DNA from: Ruminococcus sp.
GTDB lineage: Bacteria; Bacillota; Clostridia; Oscillospirales; Ruminococcaceae
Assembly: GCF_024691275.1 (NCBI RefSeq)
Contig: NZ_JAILNU010000112.1
Coordinates: 1 to 64,000, forward strand
DNA length: 64,000 nt
Reading direction: 5' to 3'
In this document: positions 17,804-25,567 of the stretch, in pieces
How the letters are laid out: each line of letters starts with the position of its first letter
How positions within the stretch are numbered: position 1 is the stretch's first letter
Notes under the pieces: model-generated
Databases searched by the model: none
Seen by the model: the letters and a program-made list of their open reading frames with translations, nothing else
What the model was told of the DNA's origin: nothing
Translations under genes and position numbers: made by a program

Positions 17804-19741
17804 ATGTCAAAAAAGTCTAAAATGAGCGTCAAAGAGTCAGTTAACGGAACTGAAAATAAGATGCTCAAAAACGCAGCTGATCCGATCGAAGCAGCGCTCG
17901 CACCGGCTGAAGAAAAGAAAACACGCTTTCCGAAATTAAAAAGATTCAATGCAAAACGTGATGAAAATTCGACAAAATACAGTAAGTTAAATATATTCCT
18001 GATGTTTATCTTCCCTGTTTTCATATGCAGCATGGCTGAGATAACTCAGTCAAAATATTTTTCATCGTATTTCAACTTTCTTACCGAAAGACCGTCGGTC
18101 ATTCTTTTTGATATAATCCTGACAGCTGTGATCTTTGTTTTCCTGCTGGGGATTTTCAGAAAAGGCTGGCTTGCAATGACCGTTCACGGAGTTATTTTCA
18201 TGGCGCTCAGCACCACGGAGCTTTTCAAGTACGGAACTAACGGAAACCACCTTATCCTCTCGGATATGAAGCTCGTAAAAAGCGTAAAGAGTCTTACATC
18301 TTTTGCTTACATCAAGATAACTCCAAAGCTGATAATATGTTACCTTATCGTTATCGCTTTTCTCGCACTGGCGATCTACTTCAATCCTAAGGTGAAATCA
18401 TCTCCGCTTCGCCGACTGACTGCTTCGTGCGTTTGTGTACTCTCTTTATCTGCACTTGTTGTTTTGCCGAAATTCTATTCGCCTGTATATAAAGCTTTCG
18501 GTATTGATACTACAAGTGCTACAAATGCGTTCCTTCTCAATGAAAAATTTGAGAACAACCACTTCCTTGCATTCCTTATTCAGACTGCTACGGAAAGCTT
18601 TGAAAACAGACTTGTTGTTCCTGATGGATACAGCGAGGAGTATATTGACGAGATCATGAACATACCTGTGGATACAGAGGAAGACTTCAACGGCGGCAAG
18701 AAGCCGAACGTTATTGTTATTATGAGTGAGTCTTATGCTGATTTCCGTGCATTTGACGAATTGAACGTAGACGATAAGTACTATAAGTACTTCGACAGAG
18801 CGATTTCAGAGGGCAAGGGCGGTACTGCTATCACCCCTACATATGCAAGCTGGACAGTCCGCTCTGAATTTGAGCTTCTTTTCGGACTTCCCGTAAGAGG
18901 TATCAATACTCCTAATATGCCTCAGCGTGAGCTTGCAGACCGTGAACAGCCTGCACTTGCGCAGTATTATAAGGACTGGGGCTATGAAACAGTTTATGTT
19001 CATCCTTTCCAGAGCGGTTTCTACAGCCGTGCAAGGATATACGGTCACTTTGGCTTTGAAAAGATGATATACCATGATGACCAGTCTGCTACTACCGATT
19101 TCACAGTTCCGATACAGCACTTTGGTACATATGTTGACGATTCATCGGTTTTCAATCAGATAATCTCCGAGATAAAAACTTCTGACAGACCGATATATCT
19201 CCACACAACTACTATGCAGAACCACCAGCCTTACAATCAGGGCGAGGATCCTGATGACGAATTCGGCAATTATCTTACATGGGTTCAGCATACAAATGAA
19301 GGACTTAAAAAGTTCCTTAATGAACTGAAGGATATAGACGAACCCACACTTGTATTCTTTGTAGGCGATCACTTCCCATCTCTCAGAGGCGAAACAAGTG
19401 TATATAATCAGCTCGGACTTAACGGCGACAACTGCGATGCGCTTTATCAGCAGAAGTATTTCTTCTGGAGCAATTATAACGCTGATCTGTCAATTGTTCC
19501 CGATAAGGAGATCTCATTCTTCTATATTCCATATGTGATATTGAATATCATAGACGCTCCAAGAGATCAGTTTATTGAGAAAATGAACGATTTTATGGAA
19601 AAACTTCCTGTTTACTCAACGGAGTATGACAGCGATACACCTAAAAATGACGAGCTTGATATTCTGACTATAGACAGAGTAGTTATGGAGGAGTATTCTC
19701 CTTCGCCTATCCCTGAGGAAGAACTTGCAACCCACAACTAA
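17804..19741 (+). CDS. LTA synthase-like membrane sulfatase-fold phosphotransferase
   Basis: This 645-residue protein has a charged cytoplasmic start, five predicted membrane helices (about residues 65-220) and a large extracytoplasmic sulfatase-fold domain. NVIVIMSESYADF carries the metal Glu. WTVRSEFELLFG holds the Thr that aligns with the LtaS nucleophile, and FFVGDHFPSLRG the Asp-His metal ligands. Such enzymes transfer glycerol phosphate or a similar polyol phosphate from lipids onto a surface glycolipid or polymer. The exact acceptor is unknown. RBS AGAAGGATG precedes the ATG. A thioesterase gene follows after 10 bases. Confidence 0.88.
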   Translation: MSKKSKMSVKESVNGTENKMLKNAADPIEAALAPAEEKKTRFPKLKRFNAKRDENSTKYSKLNIFLMFIFPVFICSMAEITQSKYFSSYFNFLTERPSVILFDIILTAVIFVFLLGIFRKGWLAMTVHGVIFMALSTTELFKYGTNGNHLILSDMKLVKSVKSLTSFAYIKITPKLIICYLIVIAFLALAIYFNPKVKSSPLRRLTASCVCVLSLSALVVLPKFYSPVYKAFGIDTTSATNAFLLNEKFENNHFLAFLIQTATESFENRLVVPDGYSEEYIDEIMNIPVDTEEDFNGGKKPNVIVIMSESYADFRAFDELNVDDKYYKYFDRAISEGKGGTAITPTYASWTVRSEFELLFGLPVRGINTPNMPQRELADREQPALAQYYKDWGYETVYVHPFQSGFYSRARIYGHFGFEKMIYHDDQSATTDFTVPIQHFGTYVDDSSVFNQIISEIKTSDRPIYLHTTTMQNHQPYNQGEDPDDEFGNYLTWVQHTNEGLKKFLNELKDIDEPTLVFFVGDHFPSLRGETSVYNQLGLNGDNCDALYQQKYFFWSNYNADLSIVPDKEISFFYIPYVILNIIDAPRDQFIEKMNDFMEKLPVYSTEYDSDTPKNDELDILTIDRVVMEEYSPSPIPEEELATHN

Positions 19742-19751
19742 GGAGATCAAT

Positions 19752-20141
19752 ATGAAAGAAATTACAAAAGGTATCACAGGAACATCTGAACTTACTGTTT
19801 CGGATAAGGAGCTTGCCGTAAATGTTGGCAGCGGAAGTCTTGAAGTATTTGCAACACCTGTTATGGTAATGCTCATGGAAAAAGCTGCCTGCAACTGTAT
19901 TTCCGATTATCTACAGGGCGATGAAACTACTGTAGGTACTGAAATGAACGTAAAGCACACCTCTGCAACACCTAATAAAATGAAGGTGTGTGCTGAAGCA
20001 GAACTCATCGAGATAAACGGAAGAGAGCTTGTTTTTTCGGTAAAGGCTTATGATGAAGCAGGCGACATCGGTGAAGGAATACACAAAAGATTCCTTGTTT
20101 ACGGTGAGAAATTCACTGCTAAAACGTATTCAAAGCTATAA
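19752..20141 (+). CDS. Hotdog-fold thioesterase (FlK-like)
   Basis: Using the ATG at 19752 with AGGAG 7 bases upstream, the product is 129 residues. TPVMVMLMEKAACN and VGTEMNVKHTSATP are the hallmark of the fluoroacetyl-CoA thioesterase-like group, with Thr, Glu and His in catalytic positions. It probably hydrolyses a short acyl-CoA; the family name need not imply fluoroacetate. The upstream start in the ORF track would overlap the preceding gene. Confidence 0.85.
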   Translation: MKEITKGITGTSELTVSDKELAVNVGSGSLEVFATPVMVMLMEKAACNCISDYLQGDETTVGTEMNVKHTSATPNKMKVCAEAELIEINGRELVFSVKAYDEAGDIGEGIHKRFLVYGEKFTAKTYSKL

Positions 20142-20144
20142 TAA

Positions 20145-20174
20145 GAAAGGACTTCCATGTACGGAAGTCCTTTC
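20145..20174 (+). terminator. Terminator after thioesterase gene
   Basis: A perfect 12-bp stem (GAAAGGACTTCC/GGAAGTCCTTTC) with a six-base loop is followed by TTTG and a T-rich stretch. Confidence 0.85.
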
Positions 20175-20229
20175 TTTGTTGCATTTTTTATAATAATATG
20201 TTATTATATAAAAGGAAAGAGGTGTTCTT

Positions 20230-20745
20230 ATGTCTGAAAAAGCTTTACTGGTTATTGATATGCAGAATGATTATCTATGGGAAAAAAGAAAAAATAAGTT
20301 TGCTTACGATACACCACATCTCGTTAATAAAGTAAATGATACTATCATTGAATACAGCAGAAATGGCTGGGACATTATCTATATTTTACAGGTATTTCCA
20401 AATATCGTCACGAATCGTTGGTTTATAGGCTTTTCGATAAGCGGTACAGAAGGTGCCGAGTTATATAAAGGAGTAGAATTGGTATCAGAATATTGTTTTG
20501 AGAAGAATTTTCCCGATACATTTACTTCCAAGCTTTTCAGAGAGCATATAAAAAAGACGGGCTGTACCGAGTTCGCTATATGTGGGATAGATGAATGCGG
20601 ATGTGTTGGCGCAACGGCAATGGGAGCTGTAAAAGCAGGTTACAAAGTCAAAATGATAAAAGATGCCATTGGCTGTAGATTTTCAAATGAAAAGCTTGAG
20701 AAAAAGCGCAATAAGCTTATTTCTCTCGGAGTCGAATACATATAA
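20230..20745 (+). CDS. Isochorismatase-fold cysteine hydrolase
   Basis: The 171-residue protein has the family triad: Asp in LLVIDMQNDY, Lys near the middle, and Cys in GIDECGCVGATAMGA. Members include nicotinamidases and N-carbamoyl amide hydrolases, so amide hydrolysis is likely but the substrate is open. GAAAGAGGTG precedes the ATG. It ends immediately before the long hairpin at 20747. Confidence 0.85.
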   Translation: MSEKALLVIDMQNDYLWEKRKNKFAYDTPHLVNKVNDTIIEYSRNGWDIIYILQVFPNIVTNRWFIGFSISGTEGAELYKGVELVSEYCFEKNFPDTFTSKLFREHIKKTGCTEFAICGIDECGCVGATAMGAVKAGYKVKMIKDAIGCRFSNEKLEKKRNKLISLGVEYI

Positions 20746-20746
20746 A

Positions 20747-20882
20747 AAAGTTCACCTTTTAAGGTCGGTACTTATATAAAAAATTTACACGATATTATCG
20801 GGGTAAACCTTTCCTCAGAAAGGTTTACCTTAATATCTCATGTAAAAACTTATATATAAGTACCGCTGTAAAAGGTGACTTT
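20747..20882. repeat. Long imperfect palindrome (~135 bases) between convergent genes
   Basis: The left half (AAGTTCACCTTTTAAGGTCG, then GTACTTATATA, then GGTAAACCTTTC) is the reverse complement of the right half with a few mismatches and small gaps, around a four-base CTCA centre. It fills the whole gap between two converging stop codons. It can act as a two-way terminator, but it is far longer than needed and resembles a miniature mobile palindrome. Confidence 0.8.
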
Positions 20883-20883
20883 A

Positions 20884-22347
20884 TTAGTTTTCTGAAGTTT
20901 TAGAGTTATTTCTGAATGGTTCTTTTTTCTGTTCGGTGATGTTCTTTTTCTCTTCAAGGGTAACGCGGATCTTTATATCCTTACCGTTTCGTGAAACAGT
21001 GAGTGTTATCGTATCGCCGGCTTTGAATGTATTTTTAACTTCGTTAAGCTCTTCGGCGTTTGAAATTGCCTTGCCCTCGATGTCAATTATAACATCGCCT
21101 TCTTCGATGCCTGCGATATCGGCAGCACTTCCCTCTTGTACTGCTATGACATAAACACCCACGGGAAGATTCCAGTATCTTGACTTAGCTTCGCTGATAT
21201 CGTTTGTAGAAATGCCTATCTGCGGTCTTCCTGTAACATAGCGATAATTGATAAGATCATCTATTATCGTTTTTGCTTCCTTCATGGGGATAGCAAAGCA
21301 CAGACCCTCAACGCTTGCAGTATTGCTGCTATAGCTTGCAGACATTTTCGCTGAGTTTATACCAATGACCTGACCGCAGCTGTTAAGCAGCGGACCACCT
21401 GAATTACCGCTGTTTATTGCAGCATCAGTCTGGATAAGGTTCATTTTTTTCTCATTTATATCAATCTTTCGGTTAAGAGCTGAAACGATGCCGCTTGTAA
21501 CTGTACCGAAAAGATCAAATCCCAAGGGGTTGCCGACTGCTATAACAAGCTCACCAACTCGGAGTTCATCGCTGTCACCGAGAACTGCCGGTTTAAGATC
21601 TTCTTCATCGACCTTCAGAACGGCAATATCAGTTTCAGCGTCATATGCAATAACAGTTGCATCGTGTTCGGTCTCATCGCTGAATAACACCGAAACCTCT
21701 GTAGCCTCACCTGCGTTATACTGTTCGTCATAGACAACATGAGCGTTTGTTACGATATAACCGTCTTTAGTGATTATAAATCCTGTACCTGTAACTCTTA
21801 TATTTTGGGTCTCGGGTTCATTGCTCCAGCCCCACATACTGAATGTCTGCGGCTGTTCAAACTCAAAGGTCGAAGCGATACCAACTACCGAAGGCATTAT
21901 GGAATCAACGATGTCGGGAAGCGGCTTTGCATCTGAACGTGATGCAAGTTCAATAAGGCTTGGAATCTTTTCCTTTTCCACGGGATCACCTTGTGATGCA
22001 TGAAGTTCTTTTGATACAGGCTTCTGAGAATCACTTGAAGAAAATTCAGCCAGTTCGTCGCGGGTTTCCTTGAGGAATTTATAGACCTGCACCGTAGCTG
22101 CGCTGACTACAATAAGCATAAGGAAAGCAGCTGCTGTTTTAAGTGCGAAGAAATTTTTCTTTTTCTTTGTTTTTTCTGCATTTTCCGATGTATACGCATA
22201 TGATCCGTTCATGTCAGTGTTAAGGTCTTTAGTTTCATCAATAATATTCTGATCTGTATCTGGGTATCTTTTTTTATCGAACAAGTCGTCTGAACTATAA
22301 TTATCATTTTCGTTATAATTACCTGACAATTTACTCATCCTTCCCAT
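20884..22347 (-). CDS. HtrA/DegP-type membrane serine protease
   Basis: The 487-residue protein has an acidic cytoplasmic N-terminus, one membrane helix (FFALKTAAAFLMLIVVSAATV) and an extracytoplasmic trypsin-like domain. The triad is His in TNAHVV, Asp in DIAVLKV and Ser in GNSGGPLL. One PDZ domain (about 370-465) follows. It handles misfolded exported proteins. The TATAAT-like box at 22365-22370 (ATTATA on the plus strand) lies very close to the start, so the leader would be only about ten bases. A second in-frame ATG three codons in is possible. Confidence 0.93.
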   Translation of the reverse strand: MGRMSKLSGNYNENDNYSSDDLFDKKRYPDTDQNIIDETKDLNTDMNGSYAYTSENAEKTKKKKNFFALKTAAAFLMLIVVSAATVQVYKFLKETRDELAEFSSSDSQKPVSKELHASQGDPVEKEKIPSLIELASRSDAKPLPDIVDSIMPSVVGIASTFEFEQPQTFSMWGWSNEPETQNIRVTGTGFIITKDGYIVTNAHVVYDEQYNAGEATEVSVLFSDETEHDATVIAYDAETDIAVLKVDEEDLKPAVLGDSDELRVGELVIAVGNPLGFDLFGTVTSGIVSALNRKIDINEKKMNLIQTDAAINSGNSGGPLLNSCGQVIGINSAKMSASYSSNTASVEGLCFAIPMKEAKTIIDDLINYRYVTGRPQIGISTNDISEAKSRYWNLPVGVYVIAVQEGSAADIAGIEEGDVIIDIEGKAISNAEELNEVKNTFKAGDTITLTVSRNGKDIKIRVTLEEKKNITEQKKEPFRNNSKTSEN

Positions 22348-22441
22348 AATTAGTCACTATATCTATTATAAGCACTTTTGTGATAAATATATGATAACCA
22401 AAGGAAAATACAAATTTTTTTAATATTTAATAAGAAGACAA

Positions 22442-23069
22442 CAAAAGCCCCGACCACATGATCGGGGCTGAACCTATTCAATTTTTTAAAGCGACTTTCA
22501 TCACTTAGCTAAATTACCCTTTGGACTCACCCTTTCGGATCAGATTTCTAATGTGTACCATTTTTTCATTGTACATCATCCTTTGTCGAAGTAATTAAGC
22601 ATTGCAAAATTTACATCATCGGAATCACCTATATATTGTATTTATTCGGCATCGAAACCACGATCCGAACAGTTTGCAATTCATAAAGTAATAAACCTTT
22701 TATCTCATTGGACTCAACCTCTATTGGAAGAATTTTTTTGCGATATATCTAAAGACTCATTGTCGAAATTTCAGATAACTCTGTATTCAAACTGAGTTTA
22801 GACATGAAGCCGTTTAAATCAGCAATACGTCAGCTTCGTGGTCAGATCTAAGCTTTTTTGAACTTTCAGTCAATGGAACAAGCGTTGCGCCTATATTCCC
22901 TCTTAATCCGATCTTCTCACTCAGCAAGCCCGCCGGCTTCACGCTGCTGACTTGGCTTTTCTTCCATCGGACTCACTCTCCCTTCCGCATTTAGTAATTT
23001 ACATTGAGGTATTCTCCTCAGTCCAAGTAAATTCAGCTTGGAGTTTTCTTTCGATCTCTCCTTTTCTTT
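22442..23069 (-). ncRNA. Large structured non-coding RNA (~630 nt), family unassigned
   Basis: This is the longest gene-free stretch in the window. On the minus strand it starts just after a near-consensus promoter and ends in a strong terminator, with no ORF of 60 codons. Many helices can be drawn: AATTTAC/GTAAATT enclosing TGAGG/CCTCA; GTCCGAT/ATCGGAT closing a domain with AAGCC/GGCTT; GGAA/TTCC enclosing GCG/CGC; CGAAGC/GGCTTC; TTCGGATCG/CGATGCCGAA inside ATTGCAAA/TTTGCAAT. The motif GTGAGTCCRATG recurs four times. Size and complexity recall OLE, ROOL or GOLLD RNAs, but I cannot assign it. It lacks RNase P and tmRNA hallmarks. Confidence 0.75.
22446..22469 (-). terminator. Terminator of the large ncRNA
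   Basis: AGCCCCGATCA pairs with TGGTCGGGGCT (11 bp with one G-U pair) and is followed on the minus strand by TTTGTTGT. Confidence 0.8.
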
Positions 23070-23075
23070 GATTAT

Positions 23076-23104
23076 ATATTACCACAGCTTATGTGAATTG
23101 TCAA
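23076..23104 (-). promoter_or_regulatory. Strong promoter of the large ncRNA
   Basis: On the minus strand TTGACA and TAATAT are 17 bases apart; the -35 is perfect. An overlapping TATAAT lies slightly further down. Predicted start is about 23069. A promoter this good in front of a region without coding capacity is the main argument for a dedicated RNA gene. Confidence 0.8.
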
Positions 23105-23215
23105 TAGAAAATTGGAATATTCTTTATAGTTTTAGTATAAATCGGCGTATAATACAAAGAGGAGTATCTTTTGTTGTGCATTTTAACAACAAAAATATCA
23201 CCTTGATTTTTCCTC

Positions 23216-23244
23216 TTGCTTTTTCCGATAAATTAGTGTATAAT
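23216..23244 (+). promoter_or_regulatory. Promoter of the DUF1292 gene
   Basis: TTGCTT and TATAAT are separated by 17 bases, about 40 bases before the coding start. Confidence 0.65.
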
Positions 23245-23284
23245 AGTAATATCATATGGTACAATGCCAGTTAGGAGAAATGAT

Positions 23285-23578
23285 ATGTCCGAAATGAACG
23301 AATATACTCCCGATCTTTTTGAGCTTATTGATGAAGAAGGAAATAAGAAGCATTTTGAGCTTTTTGATGCTGCTGAGATCAATGGTGAACAGTATTTTGC
23401 AATGCTGCCTGCGGTTGAAGATGATGATTTCCTGAATTCTGATTGCGATCTTGTTATACTTAAATCTATCGAAGAAGATGGCGAGGAGATCCTTGCATCT
23501 ATTGATGATGACGATGAGTTTGAAAGTGTATCAAGATTCTTCCTCGAAAGACTTCAGGACGCATTTGAAGAAGAATAA
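23285..23578 (+). CDS. DUF1292 domain protein
   Basis: From ATG 23285 (AGGAG seven bases upstream) the protein has 97 residues and is strongly acidic. FELIDEEGNKKHFELFD, EQYFAMLPA and VILKSIEEDGEE are the blocks of DUF1292, a small cytoplasmic family of Firmicutes of unknown function, often found beside Holliday-junction resolvase YrrK genes. Here it stands alone between two non-coding RNA genes. The seven extra codons in the ORF track have no ribosome site. Confidence 0.9.
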   Translation: MSEMNEYTPDLFELIDEEGNKKHFELFDAAEINGEQYFAMLPAVEDDDFLNSDCDLVILKSIEEDGEEILASIDDDDEFESVSRFFLERLQDAFEEE

Positions 23579-23617
23579 AGAATTTACAAATTTTAATAAT
23601 TTTACATAAAAATACTA

Positions 23618-23646
23618 TTGATTTTTTGATTTCTTTATGCTATAAT
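23618..23646 (+). promoter_or_regulatory. Promoter of 6S-like RNA
   Basis: TTGATT and TATAAT are 17 bases apart, with an extended -10 TGC. Predicted start is about 23653. No coding sequence follows before the terminator. Confidence 0.75.
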
Positions 23647-23652
23647 ATATAC

Positions 23653-23846
23653 AGACAAAAGAATTTCTGCCTTGTTCGGTGAATTATAGTTTTTATAATC
23701 CAACACATAATCCAAGGGAATTCGACTCCGTATGTGGACTGCAGACCTCCCGTACTGCGGAAGAAGGGAGCGAGAAGCATAAGGGCGTTTACCCACCTGC
23801 TTCGTGCGGGTTTTATGCACTATATGACGGCAAGGCGGATATTTTA
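23653..23846 (+). ncRNA. ssrS: Probable 6S RNA
   Basis: An independent transcript of about 190-250 nt lies between its own extended -10 promoter and a strong terminator. The ends pair as TCTGCCTTG/CAAGGCGGA, followed inward by GTTCG and CGGCA, the same layout as the closing stem of 6S RNA. A CTCCC/GGGAG stem sits in the middle, and CGAGAAGC follows it, also as in enterobacterial 6S. 6S RNA mimics an open promoter and sequesters housekeeping RNA polymerase in slow growth. A single-rod fold with central bubble is plausible, but alternative hairpins (CACATA/TATGTG) exist. I judged this by eye against remembered examples, not by covariance search. Confidence 0.62.
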
Positions 23847-23860
23847 TTTGGATCTATATT

Positions 23861-23901
23861 AAAAGTCCGAAAGTGATATTACATCGCTTTCGGACTTTTT
23901 T
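23861..23901 (+). terminator. Terminator after 6S-like RNA
   Basis: AAAAGTCCGAAAG(T)GAT pairs with ATCGCTTTCGGACTTTT and is followed by a T run. Because of the A tract on the other side it also serves the convergent hydrolase gene, whose stop codon abuts it. Confidence 0.88.
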
Positions 23902-23902
23902 G

Positions 23903-24943
23903 TTATGCTGCCTTCTTTTCTGACATCATATTGCTTTTCCAGCTTTTGATCTCATTAAGTAAGCCATCAAGATTTGTATGATGCAGGTAGTGTTCGCCTT
24001 CTATTACAACGACCTTGCCTTCGTCTGAAGTAACCAGATCCTTATGTATTCCTTCCCATGACGGCATTGTATCACAGTTGGCTTTTGCAAGAACGTAAAG
24101 TACAGGAACTTCTTCAGGAAACTTCATATCGTAGCATTTTTTCATATTTTCAGCCAACTCTGCCATTTCGTTCATCTGTGTGTCGGTCATTGATGCAGTA
24201 CAATAAAGAGCAAGCATTTTATCTCTATCAGCATCAGTAAGAGTTGGTATCTGCTTCATTATTTCGTCGAATGAAAGCTCTGTAAGAAGTCTCTGGATTC
24301 CTGATTTGACATAAACGATCCTGAGGACCTTATACAATTTATTTGTGTTCTCGGGCTTTGCTATCCACTGCGCGTCGTCTGTCTGGTGAGGTACTGATGC
24401 ATCTATACCGATAAATGCTTCGACCTCATCGGTATATTTATTTGCATAGTATAAGCTGTAAAGACCGCCAAGCGAGTGTGCCATAAGAGTATATTTATCG
24501 TAGTCGAGATACTCCATAAGCTCGTGAAGTTCTTCGCAGTAATTTTCGACGCTTCTTACTCTGTCAGTACCGTCGCTGAGACCTACTCCCAACGGCTCGA
24601 CTATGAGTATCTTGTAGTCATCTTTAAGTCTGTCAGCAAATGTGTCGAACTCATAATGAGCAGTATAGCAGCCGTACCCCGGTAAGATAACTGCAAGGTC
24701 ATCTGAGGGGCTGTCATAGAAGGTGTAGTTGATCTTCTCACCGTGAGATGTCGTAAAGTATTCGCCGTATGCGTCAGCAAATATCTCCCTGTCGCTCTTA
24801 CATTTGATGTGATGACGAACTGTGAGTACCGCTACAGCGATTAGGATTATCAGCAGTAAAATACCAAAGAATCTGAGTATTTTCCTTCCGATGCTGCGAG
24901 GCTTCTTTGTTTTTGTTTCGTTTGATGTTTCAATGTTGGGCAT
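23903..24943 (-). CDS. Membrane-anchored alpha/beta hydrolase
   Basis: The 346-residue protein has an N-terminal membrane helix (ILRFFGILLLIILIAVAVLTV) and an alpha/beta hydrolase domain. The nucleophile elbow is LMAHSLGGLY (G/A-x-S-x-G), the oxyanion region VILPGYGCYT, and the His is near the C-terminus in EGEHYLHHTN. It should be an extracytoplasmic esterase or lipase-like enzyme; the substrate is unknown. It is a single-gene unit flanked by terminators. Confidence 0.85.
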   Translation of the reverse strand: MPNIETSNETKTKKPRSIGRKILRFFGILLLIILIAVAVLTVRHHIKCKSDREIFADAYGEYFTTSHGEKINYTFYDSPSDDLAVILPGYGCYTAHYEFDTFADRLKDDYKILIVEPLGVGLSDGTDRVRSVENYCEELHELMEYLDYDKYTLMAHSLGGLYSLYYANKYTDEVEAFIGIDASVPHQTDDAQWIAKPENTNKLYKVLRIVYVKSGIQRLLTELSFDEIMKQIPTLTDADRDKMLALYCTASMTDTQMNEMAELAENMKKCYDMKFPEEVPVLYVLAKANCDTMPSWEGIHKDLVTSDEGKVVVIEGEHYLHHTNLDGLLNEIKSWKSNMMSEKKAA

Positions 24944-25018
24944 GATAGCGCTCCTTTATAAATATATTTTATATGTTTATTATATTCCATATGTCAAAAT
25001 AAGTCAATTATAAAAAAT

Positions 25019-25049
25019 AAATACCTTCGACAAAACATCGAAGGTATTT
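25019..25049 (-). terminator. Terminator of nrdDG
   Basis: AATACCTTCGA pairs with TCGAAGGTATT and is followed on the minus strand by a T-rich tract (TTATTTTTT). Confidence 0.85.
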
Positions 25050-25054
25050 AAGAA

Positions 25055-25555
25055 TTATGGTTCTGTTTCGACTGCCCGTCCTTCTTCAAGACTCTTTTGA
25101 CAGTCGATATATCGTTGATTTGAGCTTCCGCGGAACTTTATCTCCCAGTCCTTTTGTGCAAGGATAAAAGGACCGTCTATCAAATAGTCCGTAACTTTCA
25201 GAAGCTCTCCCCAGTAGTTTTTTTCGCGGCTATCCAAAAGCTGCTCAAATGTATAACCTGTATACGTAATAACGTTGAGTCCAAGTTCTTTGATCTGCTT
25301 TCCGAGTTCTGCAAGAGCTTCAGCCTGACAGAACGGTTCTCCCCCACTGAATGTCACGCCATCAAGCAGAGGATTTCCCTTTATCTTTTCAAGAAGCTCT
25401 TCTGTAGTCGTTACAGTTCCGCCGTTAAAATCATGGGTCTGGGGATTATGACAGCCCTCACAGTTGTGAGGGCAGCCCTGTACAAATATCGTAAACCGTA
25501 TTCCGGGACCGTCAACTATTGAATCATTGACAGTTCCGGCAATTCTGAGTTCCAT
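25055..25555 (-). CDS. nrdG: Anaerobic ribonucleotide reductase activating enzyme
   Basis: This 166-residue radical SAM enzyme installs the glycyl radical on NrdD. The cluster motif is GCPHNCEGCHNPQTHDF (CxxxCxxC), followed by GVTFSGGEPFCQ. Length and order are those of NrdG. It lies 12 bases behind nrdD with AAGGTGAT as ribosome site and ends the operon. Confidence 0.97.
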   Translation of the reverse strand: MELRIAGTVNDSIVDGPGIRFTIFVQGCPHNCEGCHNPQTHDFNGGTVTTTEELLEKIKGNPLLDGVTFSGGEPFCQAEALAELGKQIKELGLNVITYTGYTFEQLLDSREKNYWGELLKVTDYLIDGPFILAQKDWEIKFRGSSNQRYIDCQKSLEEGRAVETEP

Positions 25556-25567
25556 TATATCACCTTA

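Noticed and set aside
22442-23069. RNase P RNA or tmRNA as identity of the large RNA
   Set aside because: The GAGGAAAGTCC-type core and ACAGA-type loop of RNase P, and the tRNA-like ends and tag reading frame of tmRNA, are not present.
22442-23069. Group II intron remnant
   Set aside because: A GATGAAAGTCGC string near 22500 recalls domain V, but no full domain V, no GUGYG start and no reverse transcriptase are present.
23038-23274. 78-residue plus-strand ORF
   Set aside because: It covers the promoter of the large RNA and the DUF1292 promoter and has no ribosome site.
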